From assembly GCA_027596075.1 (NCBI GenBank), contig JADGJC010000003.1, forward strand, positions 1 through 64,000: a DNA stretch of 64,000 bases. The letters are read 5' to 3'. Made by a program: the position numbers and the translations under genes. The notes beneath the pieces are model-generated. The model was not told the DNA's origin. It was given only the letters and a program-made list of their open reading frames with translations, and did no database searches. Position 1 is the first letter of the stretch. Every line of letters starts with the position of its first letter. Shown in pieces: positions 1-10,639 of the stretch. Source of the stretch: Rhizophlyctis rosea (taxonomy: Eukaryota > Chytridiomycota > Chytridiomycetes > Rhizophlyctidales > Rhizophlyctidaceae).

Positions 1-1257
1 CATATACATCCCGGACTGATTCAAAAACTAAAACGAGTAGGAATGCGAGTTCATTTTTTTCGCTGGGTGAATGAAGTGGGGGCTTGTCTGTATGGTTTGC
101 TGCGTGCGATTCAGGCGACAAAGCATTAATGATTCAATGATTCTGACCACGGCAAAAAAAAAAAAACCGCATTGAGGAACAACCTACCACGCCCTAAGGA
201 GATGTATCACATTCACTCTTTGCGAGCAACTGTACCACTAGTTTAGAGTCCTTTACCAGTAGAGAGAGGTCATTCCTTTAGGGAAACGTATGGCTTGAAC
301 GCAAAACGTAGTGCATTTGGATACTCAAGGAAGCAAGGATCATATCTTGCATCGGTGCGAAAAAAGGGAACAAGACCAGACGCGCAAAACATCCGAAGAA
401 GTCCGAAACTCAATTCGAATGAACATAATCCCTTTCCTCATTCTCGTGTCCCTTATGCTGTAGCTCCTGATAGGACATTCTGGACAATGCGGGATACCAT
501 GCATGGAAATCCTATTAGCAAGTAACTTTTGCCCCATCCTATCCTGCATGCGGGTTTGACAGAGTAGAGTATATGAGAGAAAAAAAGTTACTGACCACTT
601 TTCGCTCGATTTAATCCAAAGACTCGGAGCTTACTCCGAAACAGAGAAAACCTGCTTTATCGTTCTTTATCAGTTATGAGGTAGTTGTAAACCTCAGAAC
701 TTTGTGAAGCTGGAGGGGCATGGCAGTGGAAAGATTGGTCGTTCCCTTGTGGCAGGCACTCAGAGTTACACCTGGCACTCAATGTGTTCGACCAACACCA
801 CGAGGCGAGTCAGAAACTTGGAACTCATCCGATGGTAGTGGGTTTTTCTGACTCATTCTTTTTGTTGAAAAGTGGAAGGTAATCAATATAGCGGTTCCCG
901 ACCCTTCCGGGACGGAAGGAAGGCAGAAAAGGGAAGAGTTGGGTCGAGTATTCTAGGCATATCATAGCATTCAATTTGCTTGATCAGCGGCACAATGATT
1001 AGATTGCCGTCAATATGAACATTGCTGATCAGTGGCACTGGCGTGCAATTTATCGCCGGGGCGATCAATTGAACAGAGACTCTTCGCTGTTGGCCGATCA
1101 AAAACCCTCCTCGATCAGAAGGGTATGGCCATCCTCATTGCCGAGCCTGTCAACTGCCTCCATATCACCATTCTCGTGGACTCTTCGCAGCGCACAGGCC
1201 ATCATTTCCTATAGCCGTTCCTCTATCCTCCGTACACCGCCAATTTCCACCACAAAC
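1..1257. other. gene-poor 5' flank
   Basis: I see no convincing coding exon here. The stretch holds an A-run near 155-167 and only short, overlapping, low-complexity open frames on both strands. The last part presumably contains the promoter and 5' leader of the membrane-protein gene that starts at 1258. Confidence 0.5.
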
Positions 1258-2406
1258 ATGGTCCATCATGCCCCTACAACATCGAGCTCCTATGCGCGCA
1301 CACCGGCAACGGGTGCATCCACCCATCCAGCATCGACGACATCGGACCCCAGCCGACCGCACAATATGTGGAGCCAGGCAGGGTTTTGGTGGATCTTTGG
1401 TGATCGGGAGAGGAGAGATAGTGTTATGAGGTAAGGCGAATGTAGCTGATAGGGCGCAACTTCGATCATTTCAAAACGGGTTAGATGGCAAGAAGAAATG
1501 CATGGTTTGGGATATGGAATGTGAAATGTGGACACAATCTCTTAGTACCCCCTTACTCGACAAATCTTGCGAATGTCTCTCACCCGATTTTTTCTGAATA
1601 CTACACGAACCCTTCCAGACACATCCAAACCACCCTCTCGCTCCTCTCCATGATCTCCTTCTCCATCTACATCTCCCAATTCCCCTCCACATGGACCGTA
1701 ACAGGCTCCTCCGGCGGATTCTTCCTTTTCACCATGGTCACAGTCCTCCTTATCTCCGGCAGCATGGTGCTCACGCGGCGGTCAGCAAAGTACCGCGAGA
1801 TGGTGGATAAAGTCGGCGCGAAGTGGCGGGGCGGGAGGGTGAATGGGATTGATGGGGAGGGGGGGTGGGTTAGTTCGGTGAGTTTTGGGGGATGGGGGAG
1901 GTTATGATATGAATTTTATGGGGGAGGAGAATTACATTACTGTTCGTTGACGCTTTTGCTTGTTCGAACCTCATTACAGGCACTCTACGACTTCATCTAC
2001 ACAATCTTCACCCTTGCGACATCCATAACCTGCGCAACGGCCTCCTCAAACTGCCAACGGTGGCAATCAACAGATGTCCACTGGAAAGACTTTAGCTGCG
2101 GCGGAGCTTCCTTTGCTGCTGCCATGAGTACGTTCACAACCAACATTTCCCGTTTTTCATGATCGGAATTTCTCATGGATGTTTCTGATCAATAAAATGT
2201 CAGGCTTCTTCACACTCTTCACATTCCTCACAACCGCATCCACCACAATTCGCGTCGCGTGGCCTATCTTCCTCGGGAGAGGCAATGCAACGGCACCGGG
2301 GGAGGAGACTTCAGAGCTGGAAGAGAGCATCTTGAGCGAGAGGGCTAAGCAGAAGGCGGCGAGGACGGCGGCCAAGGGGATGATCAGGGGTTTGACGGGG
2401 TTGTAA
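1258..2406 (+). CDS. MARVEL-like four-helix membrane protein
   Basis: Four exons fit: 1258-1430, 1619-1877, 1980-2127 and 2204-2406. All introns have GT...AG ends, phases match, and the protein is 260 aa. After a Ser/Thr/Pro-rich cytoplasmic start come four hydrophobic segments: IQTTLSLLSMISFSIYI, GGFFLFTMVTVLLISGSMVL, a third starting ALYDFIYTIFTLATS, and a fourth from SFFTLFTFLTT. Basic residues follow helix 2. A Cys-containing loop lies between helices 3 and 4. This is the layout of fungal MARVEL/Nce102-type proteins, which sit in membranes and are linked to membrane domains and vesicle traffic. Assignment is by topology, since no signature residues are decisive. The start is the ATG nearest the first plausible exon; the frame is open further upstream. 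A decayed copy of the last exon lies near 9650-9930. Confidence 0.65.
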
Positions 2407-3370
2407 ACCGGATGATACAATCGCAATGCAGAGAATGTCATTCAAGGGTAATATGTTGATTGCTGGGGAGTTTTGTCACAGATATCCAAACTGGCTTGTA
2501 CGGTGGAAGCACAGAACTACCACCCCTGCTTCATTGGTGTTGGTGTTGATGAATTCAGGGAATGCACAACCCCGGAAGGCATAGTCGATGAATGCTTGAT
2601 GTTGGTTGTAGTCGCAAAGAGCTGAGGTCCCCATTCCCTCTTCCCAAATCGTTCAACAATAACGCAGGTCGAACATCTCTCCGATGGCAGTTGTGTGCCG
2701 TTTTTGAAACCACTCGGGTTGCTTCATGCCGAAGCATGAGGAGGAAGGCAAATGATTGATTAGGTGTCAAAGCGTAGGAACACCGAAAAGAATGAAATGC
2801 CGAAATGCGAAACCAATCTGACTCGCTTCGAATCAGCCAAGATATGTTGCCACCGCAAAGGATATCCTTTTGAACTGTTAACTAAATCATCATAAGAACA
2901 CTTGGTTAAATCGGATGACTCTGCTTGGAATGGTGCACCGTCAGAGACAAATGCAAGTCTACTCATCACACGGTCTCCACCCCTTTGCTATCAAAACTCA
3001 TGCTATCCAAAAGGTACTACAGGTGGCGAGCCGACCTTGTTCCCCAGAAACGACATGATTTATCTCAAGGCGGGCGGAGAATTGACACCGCGGGAGTAGA
3101 AAGGAGGCCCCGCCAGTAATCGAGGTAGATGCCTACAATAGAAAGAAAAGACATCAAATAGTGGCAATTCACAACGACGACGACGACGACGACGAACGAC
3201 AACGAAGCAACGAAGGACAAGGTATGAACAAGAAAGCAAATGAACAACGTGAAAGAACAGAGGGCAAAGAGCAGACGGGGTTTTAAGAATGTCAATGCCC
3301 TTTCAGTACTTGGAAGACTGACCAATCAACAAAAATCTGTAATCAAAAACAACACCGAACCAAAAGCATA
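2407..3370. other. intergenic, no gene seen
   Basis: No exon with family similarity was found on either strand. The minus strand was read in particular for the missing C-terminal half of a Mob domain and nothing was found. A short GAC/GTC triplet run lies near 3175-3195. Confidence 0.45.
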
Positions 3371-3650
3371 TTACATGAAGAAGAAAGAGACCCGCCCTAC
3401 AGCGTCGCAAAACAAAAAAAGAGACAAATCCACCCTACGGGTTTGTGGAATTGGACGCCGTCGCACCAGTGATATTCGTATTTTAGGCCGGCGGACATGA
3501 CGGGGCATTTTTGGGGGCGAGTAGAATTCGGTGATGGAGCCGTAGAGCAGGTTGATTTGGTTGAAGAAGTCGATGGTGTTGACGGCGAGCCATTCGTTTA
3601 GGTCTTTGCCTTCGGGGAGTTGGAGGGAGTGGGGGTATTGGATGGTCAGG
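3371..3650 (-). pseudogene. truncated, frameshifted Mob1/phocein domain
   Basis: The minus strand encodes [19 protein letters not shown] followed by [15 protein letters not shown], a clear match to the first half of Mob1 kinase-activator domains. These proteins bind NDR/LATS kinases in mitotic-exit and Hippo-type signalling. The next conserved block ([18 protein letters not shown]) is present but one base out of frame. The break falls in a C5A5 run near 3508-3517, and removing one base restores the family's spacing exactly. After HKP the similarity ends, so the second pair of zinc ligands (His-x4-His) and the C-terminal helices are missing. A read-through product would be useless downstream of the shift. 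It could be a real pseudogene, or an assembly indel plus an unassembled 3' end. Whether it belongs to the upstream exons at 3651-4721 is uncertain, although the outer frames agree. Confidence 0.65.
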
Positions 3651-4721
3651 CTGGTGGGAGGGCTATTCCGCCTCGATCTTCGACGCGAGCGTTTTCTCCG
3701 TCCTGGGATCCTTGCATTGTATCCACGGGGAAGAAGCCGGTCTCGCAAGGCAAGTCTGACAACCATGTGAGGGTAGTGGGTTCAGTCCGCCAGTTAGTGT
3801 CCTATAGAAAGTTAGACAAGGTGTTAAACAAGGTGTTTTGGGTAAACATGATTCGTAACCGGCGACGAACACCGGGGAGTAAGCGATTCTTACCAGCAAA
3901 TGCATCTGCGCGGCAGCACAGACATAGTGATAATTCCCCAAATACCCCTCGCCCAAAACCTCCTCCACATCCACCATATCCAACAGCTCGTCTGCCGTCA
4001 ACCGTTCCTTCACCGTCGCCAGCGGCTTCCCGCCCCCGCAACCTGCACAGCTGCTACTGACTTTCAAGATTTTTCTGTTCTCTTTGTTAATTTTCGAAGA
4101 TTTGCGTTTTCGTTTTAGTGTGTTGATTGCGTGTTGTTGTGCGAGTGGACGTTCGGTTTTGGGTGGACGGTGAGGGCGGGAGGTGGGTTTGGGGAGAGAG
4201 GGTTGTGTGGTTCGTTGTGCATTAAGTGGAACGTTCTCAGAATTGTCGTGCTCGTCGTCGGAAGGAGTGTTTGGTAGGGTTTTGCAGCGTGAGGGCGTGA
4301 ACGTGGACGTCGTATTACAGCCGGAAGAATCGGAAGCTGTGCTTGGTGGGGGCAGTACGTCGACTATGTCGTCGTCAACTTCGGACCATGTGTCTACGTC
4401 ATCCTGTCCAGCGCCATCACCGCTGTTTAGTCGCATTTGGGCTAAAAGCTTGCCGGTTTCTACTTGTTGCAGGAAGTGGAGGCGAATTAGGAACACCGTC
4501 GCTTGTATCCGAAGCCGATTTACACCTCTACTTACTACCACCCGGTTAGAGGTCAAGGTATTCTTCGTCCACGCAATTTGGCATATTCTTGTGACTGCTT
4601 TGGCCGCTGGAGTTCTACGAAGGCGAGTAGACTCTGTTCGTCGGGGCATGGTGGTCTCTCCGGTTCTCTGTGGGATAATGGTGGATGTGAGTAGCGTCGA
4701 AATATCAGAGCCCAATTGCAA
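3651..4721 (-). CDS. unrecognised nuclear-type protein, 5' exons
   Basis: A long open frame starts at 4721, with an alternative ATG at MPRRTEST. It is Ser/Thr/Pro-rich, has an acidic patch ([17 protein letters not shown]), and a basic stretch ([16 protein letters not shown]) that looks like a nuclear-localisation signal. A cysteine cluster, CAGCGGGK, follows, then [20 protein letters not shown]. The donor after CAAAQMHLL (GTAAGA, near 3890) joins in phase to an exon starting [13 protein letters not shown] near 3795. That exon runs to a TGA at 3646-3648, just before the Mob-like stretch. I do not recognise a domain. It may be the N-terminal part of a Mob-containing protein whose end has decayed, or an independent gene. 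Confidence 0.4.
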
Positions 4722-4926
4722 ACCTACTCGAACAGGATGGTGTTGATTGATGGCTAATATGATAATCGTAGTTTATGTCCAAAACTAGCCAGAGATTAGC
4801 TGGGAAATTGGAATGGGGTGGATGTGCTCGATACGCAAGCCAAGGAGTGTCCCGGAGTGGCCACTACAGTGGTTTGTCATACGTTTGATTGACAAGTGTC
4901 AGACACAAACCAAATATTAGTAACAA

Positions 4927-5008
4927 GCACCAACAGTGTAGTTGGGCATGGCGGCATGCCACTGGGTGAACTCCCGCGACGACCCCGGTTCGACTCCGGG
5001 CGGGTGCA
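4927..5008 (+). tRNA. possible degenerate tRNA-Gly(GCC)-like sequence
   Basis: The stretch contains a perfect B-box (GGTTCGACTCC) inside a five-pair T-stem (CCCGG/CCGGG). It is followed by GGGTGC, which pairs with GCACC at 4927-4931. A GTG/CAT D-stem and the loop ATGCCAC (anticodon GCC) can be drawn if a roughly 10-base intron is assumed. The inner acceptor pairs and one anticodon-stem pair fail. It could be a tRNA pseudogene or a tRNA-derived repeat. Confidence 0.3.
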
Positions 5009-6802
5009 CGAAGAGGTGTTGAGGGGATGGAAGACAGTCGGGATGCAACCAGGCTACCATGTGGCGTCTGCTGGTGCCCAAACGTTGTCCGCCTAAATGG
5101 CTGGTGCGACGCGCGGGTCCGCGGTCACGTGCGGATTCCTGCCCAAGGATGGGTCAGGGCGTCACCAAGCGCTCACCAACCCCCATTGTTCCACAGACCA
5201 ATCCCCCATATGTGAAATATGGTCAGATCCCTTTTTTTTTTTTCGACTCAAACTCAAACACAATCCATTGGGACGTATTTGTTTCCTCTCGATTTTGTTT
5301 TAAATTCCGCTCACTTAAGTCCCCGTATTGAGAGCACATCATACATGTTGTTGAAAGAGCAAACGGTGATTGAAACATGAAGGAGGAGGAAGCAGAAGAG
5401 AATACAGATGAACCCTGCAATGTCGGCTTTCGCCTGAACAGAGAGGCATCGGTCATTGTGACGTGAGGTTTTGTAGGTCTGAAGTGGGCTTTGCCGGCCA
5501 AGGACAATTGAGTCTGCTAATGAAGAAATTGGGGCATTTTGAACAAGATGAAATCCATCTTTGGGTGCAGAAAGTTGATTTCTGAGGATCGGAACGCCAG
5601 GAAGTCCAGGATGCACAATATATGCAGTAAACAACCCCAAAAACTGCCCGGCATGACCCATGGGAAAATGATTACTTCTCACTTTCAAACCCTCCTGCAT
5701 GATGAAGCGCGCAGTCTGTAGACAGAGCAAGCACCTACCATCTCGCTTCCAACTTTTGTAAAGCCTGACGATCCCCACCTACTCAGAGATTTTAAACGTT
5801 GATGTGTATGCAAAAATCAACATAAAACGATTAGTAGTTGCTGGCCAATTCAGGTAAATTGAGCGAGAAAATCCATCTGTTCAAGAGTATACCAATAACA
5901 CGGGGGTCATATCGCACGTCTTTCCTTTTGAGAGCACTGGACAATCTAGCGGGCTGTCAATGCCATTCACTGCCTGGCGTGCGCACCTTTGTTGATCTTT
6001 TGAAGTCGTCCTGCCTCTTTCATACGGAATAGTTCATGATTTGGAAAGCGCAGATTGATCCCCTCGAAACAGAATTGATATCTCAATCAGGGTGTCCGCC
6101 AAAAAAGTACAGGCCCACGGAACTGCTGTCCAGCTAGAATGAATGATCGCTACCCAGAGCAGAATGTTGACAAAGGTTTACAGCCCCTCTTCCCATCAAT
6201 TGAATCATTCATAACTTACCTATATGAGCAAAATTTTCGGTAGGTTGAGGTGTGCGCGGGATTCTGGGATATGCAGTGTAGCATCTCATGCTCGAACATT
6301 GATTAAGAGCGGCGGCCTACGGGTCGGAAAAGCTAGTTCAGAGGATGGAAGTAATTTCAAGACGCGGTGGATGCAATGGGTGCTGCAACCCGCTGAATTT
6401 TGGTGGAAGGAGAATGGTTGGGAACCCTTGGCATCCACCTTCCTTGCGCCTCGTTGCACCGCCACCACTCCCGGACAGGTTTCCGTTTCCCACGGTTTCT
6501 GATTTTCCCACGCTCCACCAGCCTTCCCATCAAAGCTCATCAATCTAAAAGTTGAAGAATTAGCACAATACCTGGTTTGCAGTTAGTAACAACAGCGTCC
6601 AACCGACAACCTCCGTAAGAACGCGCCGCGTTCTCTCTCCTTTCATCTTCATCTCCGGCACCAGCCTGTAGCACAGCAGTCTCCTATTACCCGCCCGACC
6701 GTCAGTATCTTGCAGGCTAGTTGCTCTTGTCCCTTGCAGTATAATTGAGCGCAACGAATAAGATTTGCGAGGCATAAACACAACTGGACGCTAAATAGCA
6801 AG
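5009..6802. other. gene-poor region with one weak minus-strand ORF
   Basis: A minus-strand frame at 5311-5778 (155 codons) contains a hydrophobic stretch, ADIAGFICILFCFLLLHVSI, but no family I recognise and no clear splice partners. The rest shows only short overlapping frames. I cannot support a gene here. Confidence 0.35.
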
Positions 6803-9003
6803 ATGCCTGTAAGCAGTGGCCCGTCTTTCGTGTCTTACTTGTTGCACGCTTGACGTTGACAACTTGCGAATTTAGCCGAAAAGAAAGTCCATTGGGCAAG
6901 CACAGAACAGACAACCCGAAGAGGATATCGCTCGAGAGATAGCGGACGCTACTGCGAACGCAGCGGCAGAGCCAGACAAGGTTACTTTCACGACGCCGGT
7001 CGTGGCGAACCAGTTGAAGGTATGTGAAGAGGGGCACCACCACCTGCGGAATGATCCAGACTTACTCTCACCTCAGAGAGCAAAACTCGACGTTTCTGAG
7101 GAGAACGCCCCACCACCATCATCATATCAACCGGACCTGGCTGCTGCTGCTCTTGTAGCTTCTACCCCACGTTCTGAAAAGTCAAACTTGAATCCTCTCA
7201 GTGCGTATCCATTCGCTTCGAACACACGCATTTTCTCAAGGATCCAACGCTTACGCATTTTGCAGGTTCAACAACGGCCAGTATTCCCACTGGAAACGAT
7301 GCATCGACTACAACATCCCGCGAATCGCAGTCGAAGGACCTCCAAAAGATTGGATATGGAGGAATCATGATGAATGAGCTTTCGCGAATGCGACCTCCAT
7401 CATTCACGTTCGGAGCTGCTGCGCCGGCCGCATCGCCTTCATCGTCGTTCGGAACTTCCACGTCCGCTTCGAGCACCCCTTTTGGTTTCGCGCCGAAGCC
7501 ATTTGGTTTCGGCTTTGCCCCGGTGCCTTCACTTTCAAGCATGGGGCCAGCAAGGTTCGCCGGCGGTTTTGGAGCAGAGTTGGATTCGAGTGCTTTGCCG
7601 TTGCAGACAAGTAAGACGGAAATCAGGACAAAATCTGATTATGAAAGGCTTGAGCATGTCGCGTTTGTAAGTTCAACCACTTGAGGGACGGCTGCTGATG
7701 CTCGGGGAATACTGACATGATCCACTATGGTTTTATTAGGACCAACTGGGGCCGGACGATGCCCCCAAACGCGCTCACATGACGCTTCCGTACGGCACCT
7801 ACGTATTTGATACCCGAAAAGATCAGTCAATCGCGCAACTCAGTCACCAGCTATACGTGATTGCTCTGAATGGGAAGGAAGTGGTACGCATCATGACATG
7901 CTCGATAAATGGCGAGCAACGAACTGGACTCTGACACTTTCTCTCCCCAGGATCTGTCACGTATTGATGAAAAGAAGCCGACGGAATTCAACAACTCCAT
8001 ATCTCTTCTACGCCTGGCCTCGGGAGAATGCCATGACGCCACCTACCGCGTCGGTTCCATCGGCTTCGCGAGCTTCGGCGATCCACCTGTCCTTACCTTG
8101 AACCAGCCCAAGCACTCCCATCTCATCACCTACATCCCTGTTACGGGCATCTTCAACCCGGCCGCCCTCGGTGAGAACTACGACCTACTCCCTGTAGGTT
8201 TGCGATCAGGAGCAACGAAAGAAGAAGAGAGGCGACCGATTCATGTCGGGCGGGTGTGGGAGGAGGAATCCGGTTGGGTTTTGTGTGTGGTGTGCGAAAG
8301 TTTCATGGGTATGTATTTGAGCATTGATTCTTGTTCACGACTCGGCTTTGTATACTCATTGGTATCTGTCTCTAGATGGCGCGTGGAAGATTCCCATTGC
8401 CGGCATGATGGTTGGCGACAACTACATGAAAGGCGGATGGACGACGACGTATGAGGTGTTGGTTATGAAACGACCTGGTTAGTTACCAACGTCCTTTGAG
8501 AATCAGATATCCATGACTCATTCATTGAATGGTTGCATTACAGATCCGCCTCCGTGCAAGGTCGAGAGTGGTACGCCGCCGCCGAAGGAGAAGTGCAAAC
8601 AGAGGGCGCGCGCGGTATTCGGATGTATGTTCAAGATGCATTTCGAAAGGATGCGGTTTCCGGAAGTCCTTACCTTTTCCTTTTACCACAGACGAAGGAG
8701 ATTCGCAGTCCGACCCACCCACAATGTCGTTCAAGGTCTGCAAGTCCGTTCTGTCGGGCCTAACCGAGTGTCGTAGGCTTACATGGTTTCTATTTACAGA
8801 AGAACGAAGTCCTCATGGTCGAAGATAGCTACGCAGACTGGATCTGGTGCTCCCGTAAGAAGATGGGGCAGCCTTTGGAGGTCGGGCTGGTGCCTAGGTA
8901 TGATTGCGTTACATTATTCCCATACTCTTTGCTATCCCCACATGATGGACAACTCACCTGCGTTTTCGCACCCTGCAGCAACTACTTTGAAAACATGAAA
9001 TAG
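6803..9003 (+). CDS. SH3-domain protein, 11 exons
   Basis: Eleven exons join in phase to give 508 aa: 6803-6808, 6876-7019, 7077-7200, 7266-7666, 7740-7883, 7951-8308, 8376-8477, 8544-8624, 8692-8735, 8800-8897 and 8979-9003. The first exon holds only two codons. The N-terminus is basic (MPPKRKSIGQ), followed by a Ser/Pro/Phe-Gly-rich low-complexity region. A globular region of about 250 residues follows (DQLGPDDAPKRAHMTLPYG onward) that I do not recognise. The last 65 residues are a classic SH3 domain: an ALYDY-like ARAVFGYEGDSQSD, MSFKKNEVLMVED, DWIWCS in place of the usual WW, and the terminal GLVPSNYFE. SH3 domains bind Pro-rich peptides, often at cortical actin or in signalling complexes. 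The SH3 is split over four small exons, so it is invisible in single reading frames. There is no transmembrane segment, so it is not Sho1. Confidence 0.75.
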
Positions 9004-9640
9004 GCGCTCCATGTCGCGACCACGATTCGACATTGTCCAGATCATGTATCGTAACCAATAGCGTGGGAAACCTTTTCTATGTCGACGCGTCCGCTAATGC
9101 TTCTATCTCCATCTTTACACATCGATGGACTCCTTTTCTTTTGCACATACTTTTCCTTGCTTTAATTCTCTGCTGCAGTTGTTTTTTTACGTTTGCATGT
9201 ACATTCCCGGTCTATTGTCAGACCCCGTAAATATGTTTTGCCACTGCATAGGATAAATCCTGTTTTTAATATCTTTTTATGCGTTAGGCAGTTATTTCCC
9301 CTTAGGCAGCTGTTCTTGAATCCCTGTATAACTTTTCGGAATTGTGCACGCTTGCCGCGTGGTGGTTGTGTTTTCTCCACCCTTGATGCACAAATGAGTT
9401 TGTAATTTGAATAGTAGTTGTTAATTTTCACCATGTACGTTCATGCGTATGGCCGTTGTGATTGAAGAGTTTTGAGAATGCGGCACTTTCACATTTGATG
9501 CGGGATAGGTACCAGATTAGAGCGCCACATTCGTAATAAGGCTCATCCATCAGAGCATCTGGGCACATGCTGACAATCAATCAACATAAACGGTTGTCGA
9601 AGATTGACGGCGAGTTGTCAGCTAGAATGGTGAATTGCAA
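9004..9640. other. intergenic, no gene seen
   Basis: This is the 3' flank of the SH3 gene. It is AT-rich with no coding signal I trust. Confidence 0.4.
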
Positions 9641-9935
9641 AGTATATTTCCATTCCACAACCAAGGTTCCTCACAACGGCGCCGACTACCATCCGCCTTC
9701 GATGGCCCATCTTCCTTGGCAGCAACAGTTTCAGGACAGCATTTTGAGTGAGACGGCCAGGCAGAAAACAGCGAGGACGGCGGCGAGGATGATGGCAAGG
9801 ACGGCGGCAGGGAGGGCGACGTGGAGAACGAGGAGGACGACGACGGGGAAGATGACGAGGACGATGACCAGGACAACGGGGAAGGGTATGATCAGGAGTT
9901 TGAGGGAGTTGTGACCGGTAATGATACAGGTGTAT
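9641..9935 (+). pseudogene. decayed copy of the MARVEL gene's last exon
   Basis: Bases from about 9649 resemble the last exon of the gene at 1258-2406. CCTCACAAC, TGGCC.ATCTTCCT and the segment encoding ILSETARQKTARTAA match FLTTASTT...WPIFL and ILSERAKQKAARTAAKG. The C-terminal motif GMIRSLREL-stop parallels GMIRGLTGL-stop, and similarity continues past the stop (ACCGG.ATGATACA). Only this exon is present. The matching parts lie in different frames, and the A-R-T-A stretch is expanded by GACGAGGACGATGAC-like triplets to about 40 codons. It has no start or upstream exons, so it is read as a partial duplication that has decayed. Confidence 0.7.
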
Positions 9936-10639
9936 CATAAATTTCTGGTAGACAATATTTCGTGTGCGGGGAGAAGGCTCACAGCCTCCTCTTTCGGATG
10001 TCAAGGCGCTCAATCCGAATTCCTTTGCTCGGATTGATCTTGCTGAAGGTGCACAGCGATCACGCACCAAAATCCCAGAGTTCCTAGCGCCTTTTCCATT
10101 GTGCTTCGATAAGTTCAGGTCTCCATTGGAGCACCGTATCCGAGCATCGTGAAATGACGTTTAGTGAATGGGTCAACATGGAAAACTCCCCAGTCCACAG
10201 CCTTATATCCGGCCGTTTCCACGGATGTTGAACTCAAACTGTGGGAACAACCGACGATCCGACCTTCTTACCCAAAAAGTGATGAAAGGTCCCACAATTG
10301 AGCGGGGTCGGACGGTACCCTGGAGGTGAAAGGAGAGCTCAACGACCACGAATCATAATGAAACAGCAAACAACAAAATGTAAACAAGTAAACAAATAAA
10401 CATCGTAAAGCCACAGCAACATTGAAAGCTCAAGAATGTCGACACGATGTAAAAAGTGGCAAGAGGTAAGGTGGAACGGTGAAGTGTAATTTTATTTCCA
10501 TAACACTACATTCAGTCGATACAAGCTTACATGGGAGCTAATTAAATGACTTTTTTGTTGACTTCTAGACTGGTCTTCTCCCTATCATTCACAACCCTGC
10601 CAACTAAGTTTAAGTGCACTGGGCCTCTTTTATCCATAG
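9936..10639. other. intergenic with clustered GTAAACA motifs
   Basis: No gene seen. Three overlapping GTAAACA/ATAAACA motifs lie at 10380-10402, which resemble forkhead-factor binding sites. The stretch lies 3' of the minus-strand gene that ends at 10640. Confidence 0.4.

Noticed and set aside
3065..3325. Minus-strand frame with a Val-rich membrane-like run
   Set aside because: The Val run is the translation of a GAC/GTC triplet microsatellite. The frame has no family similarity.
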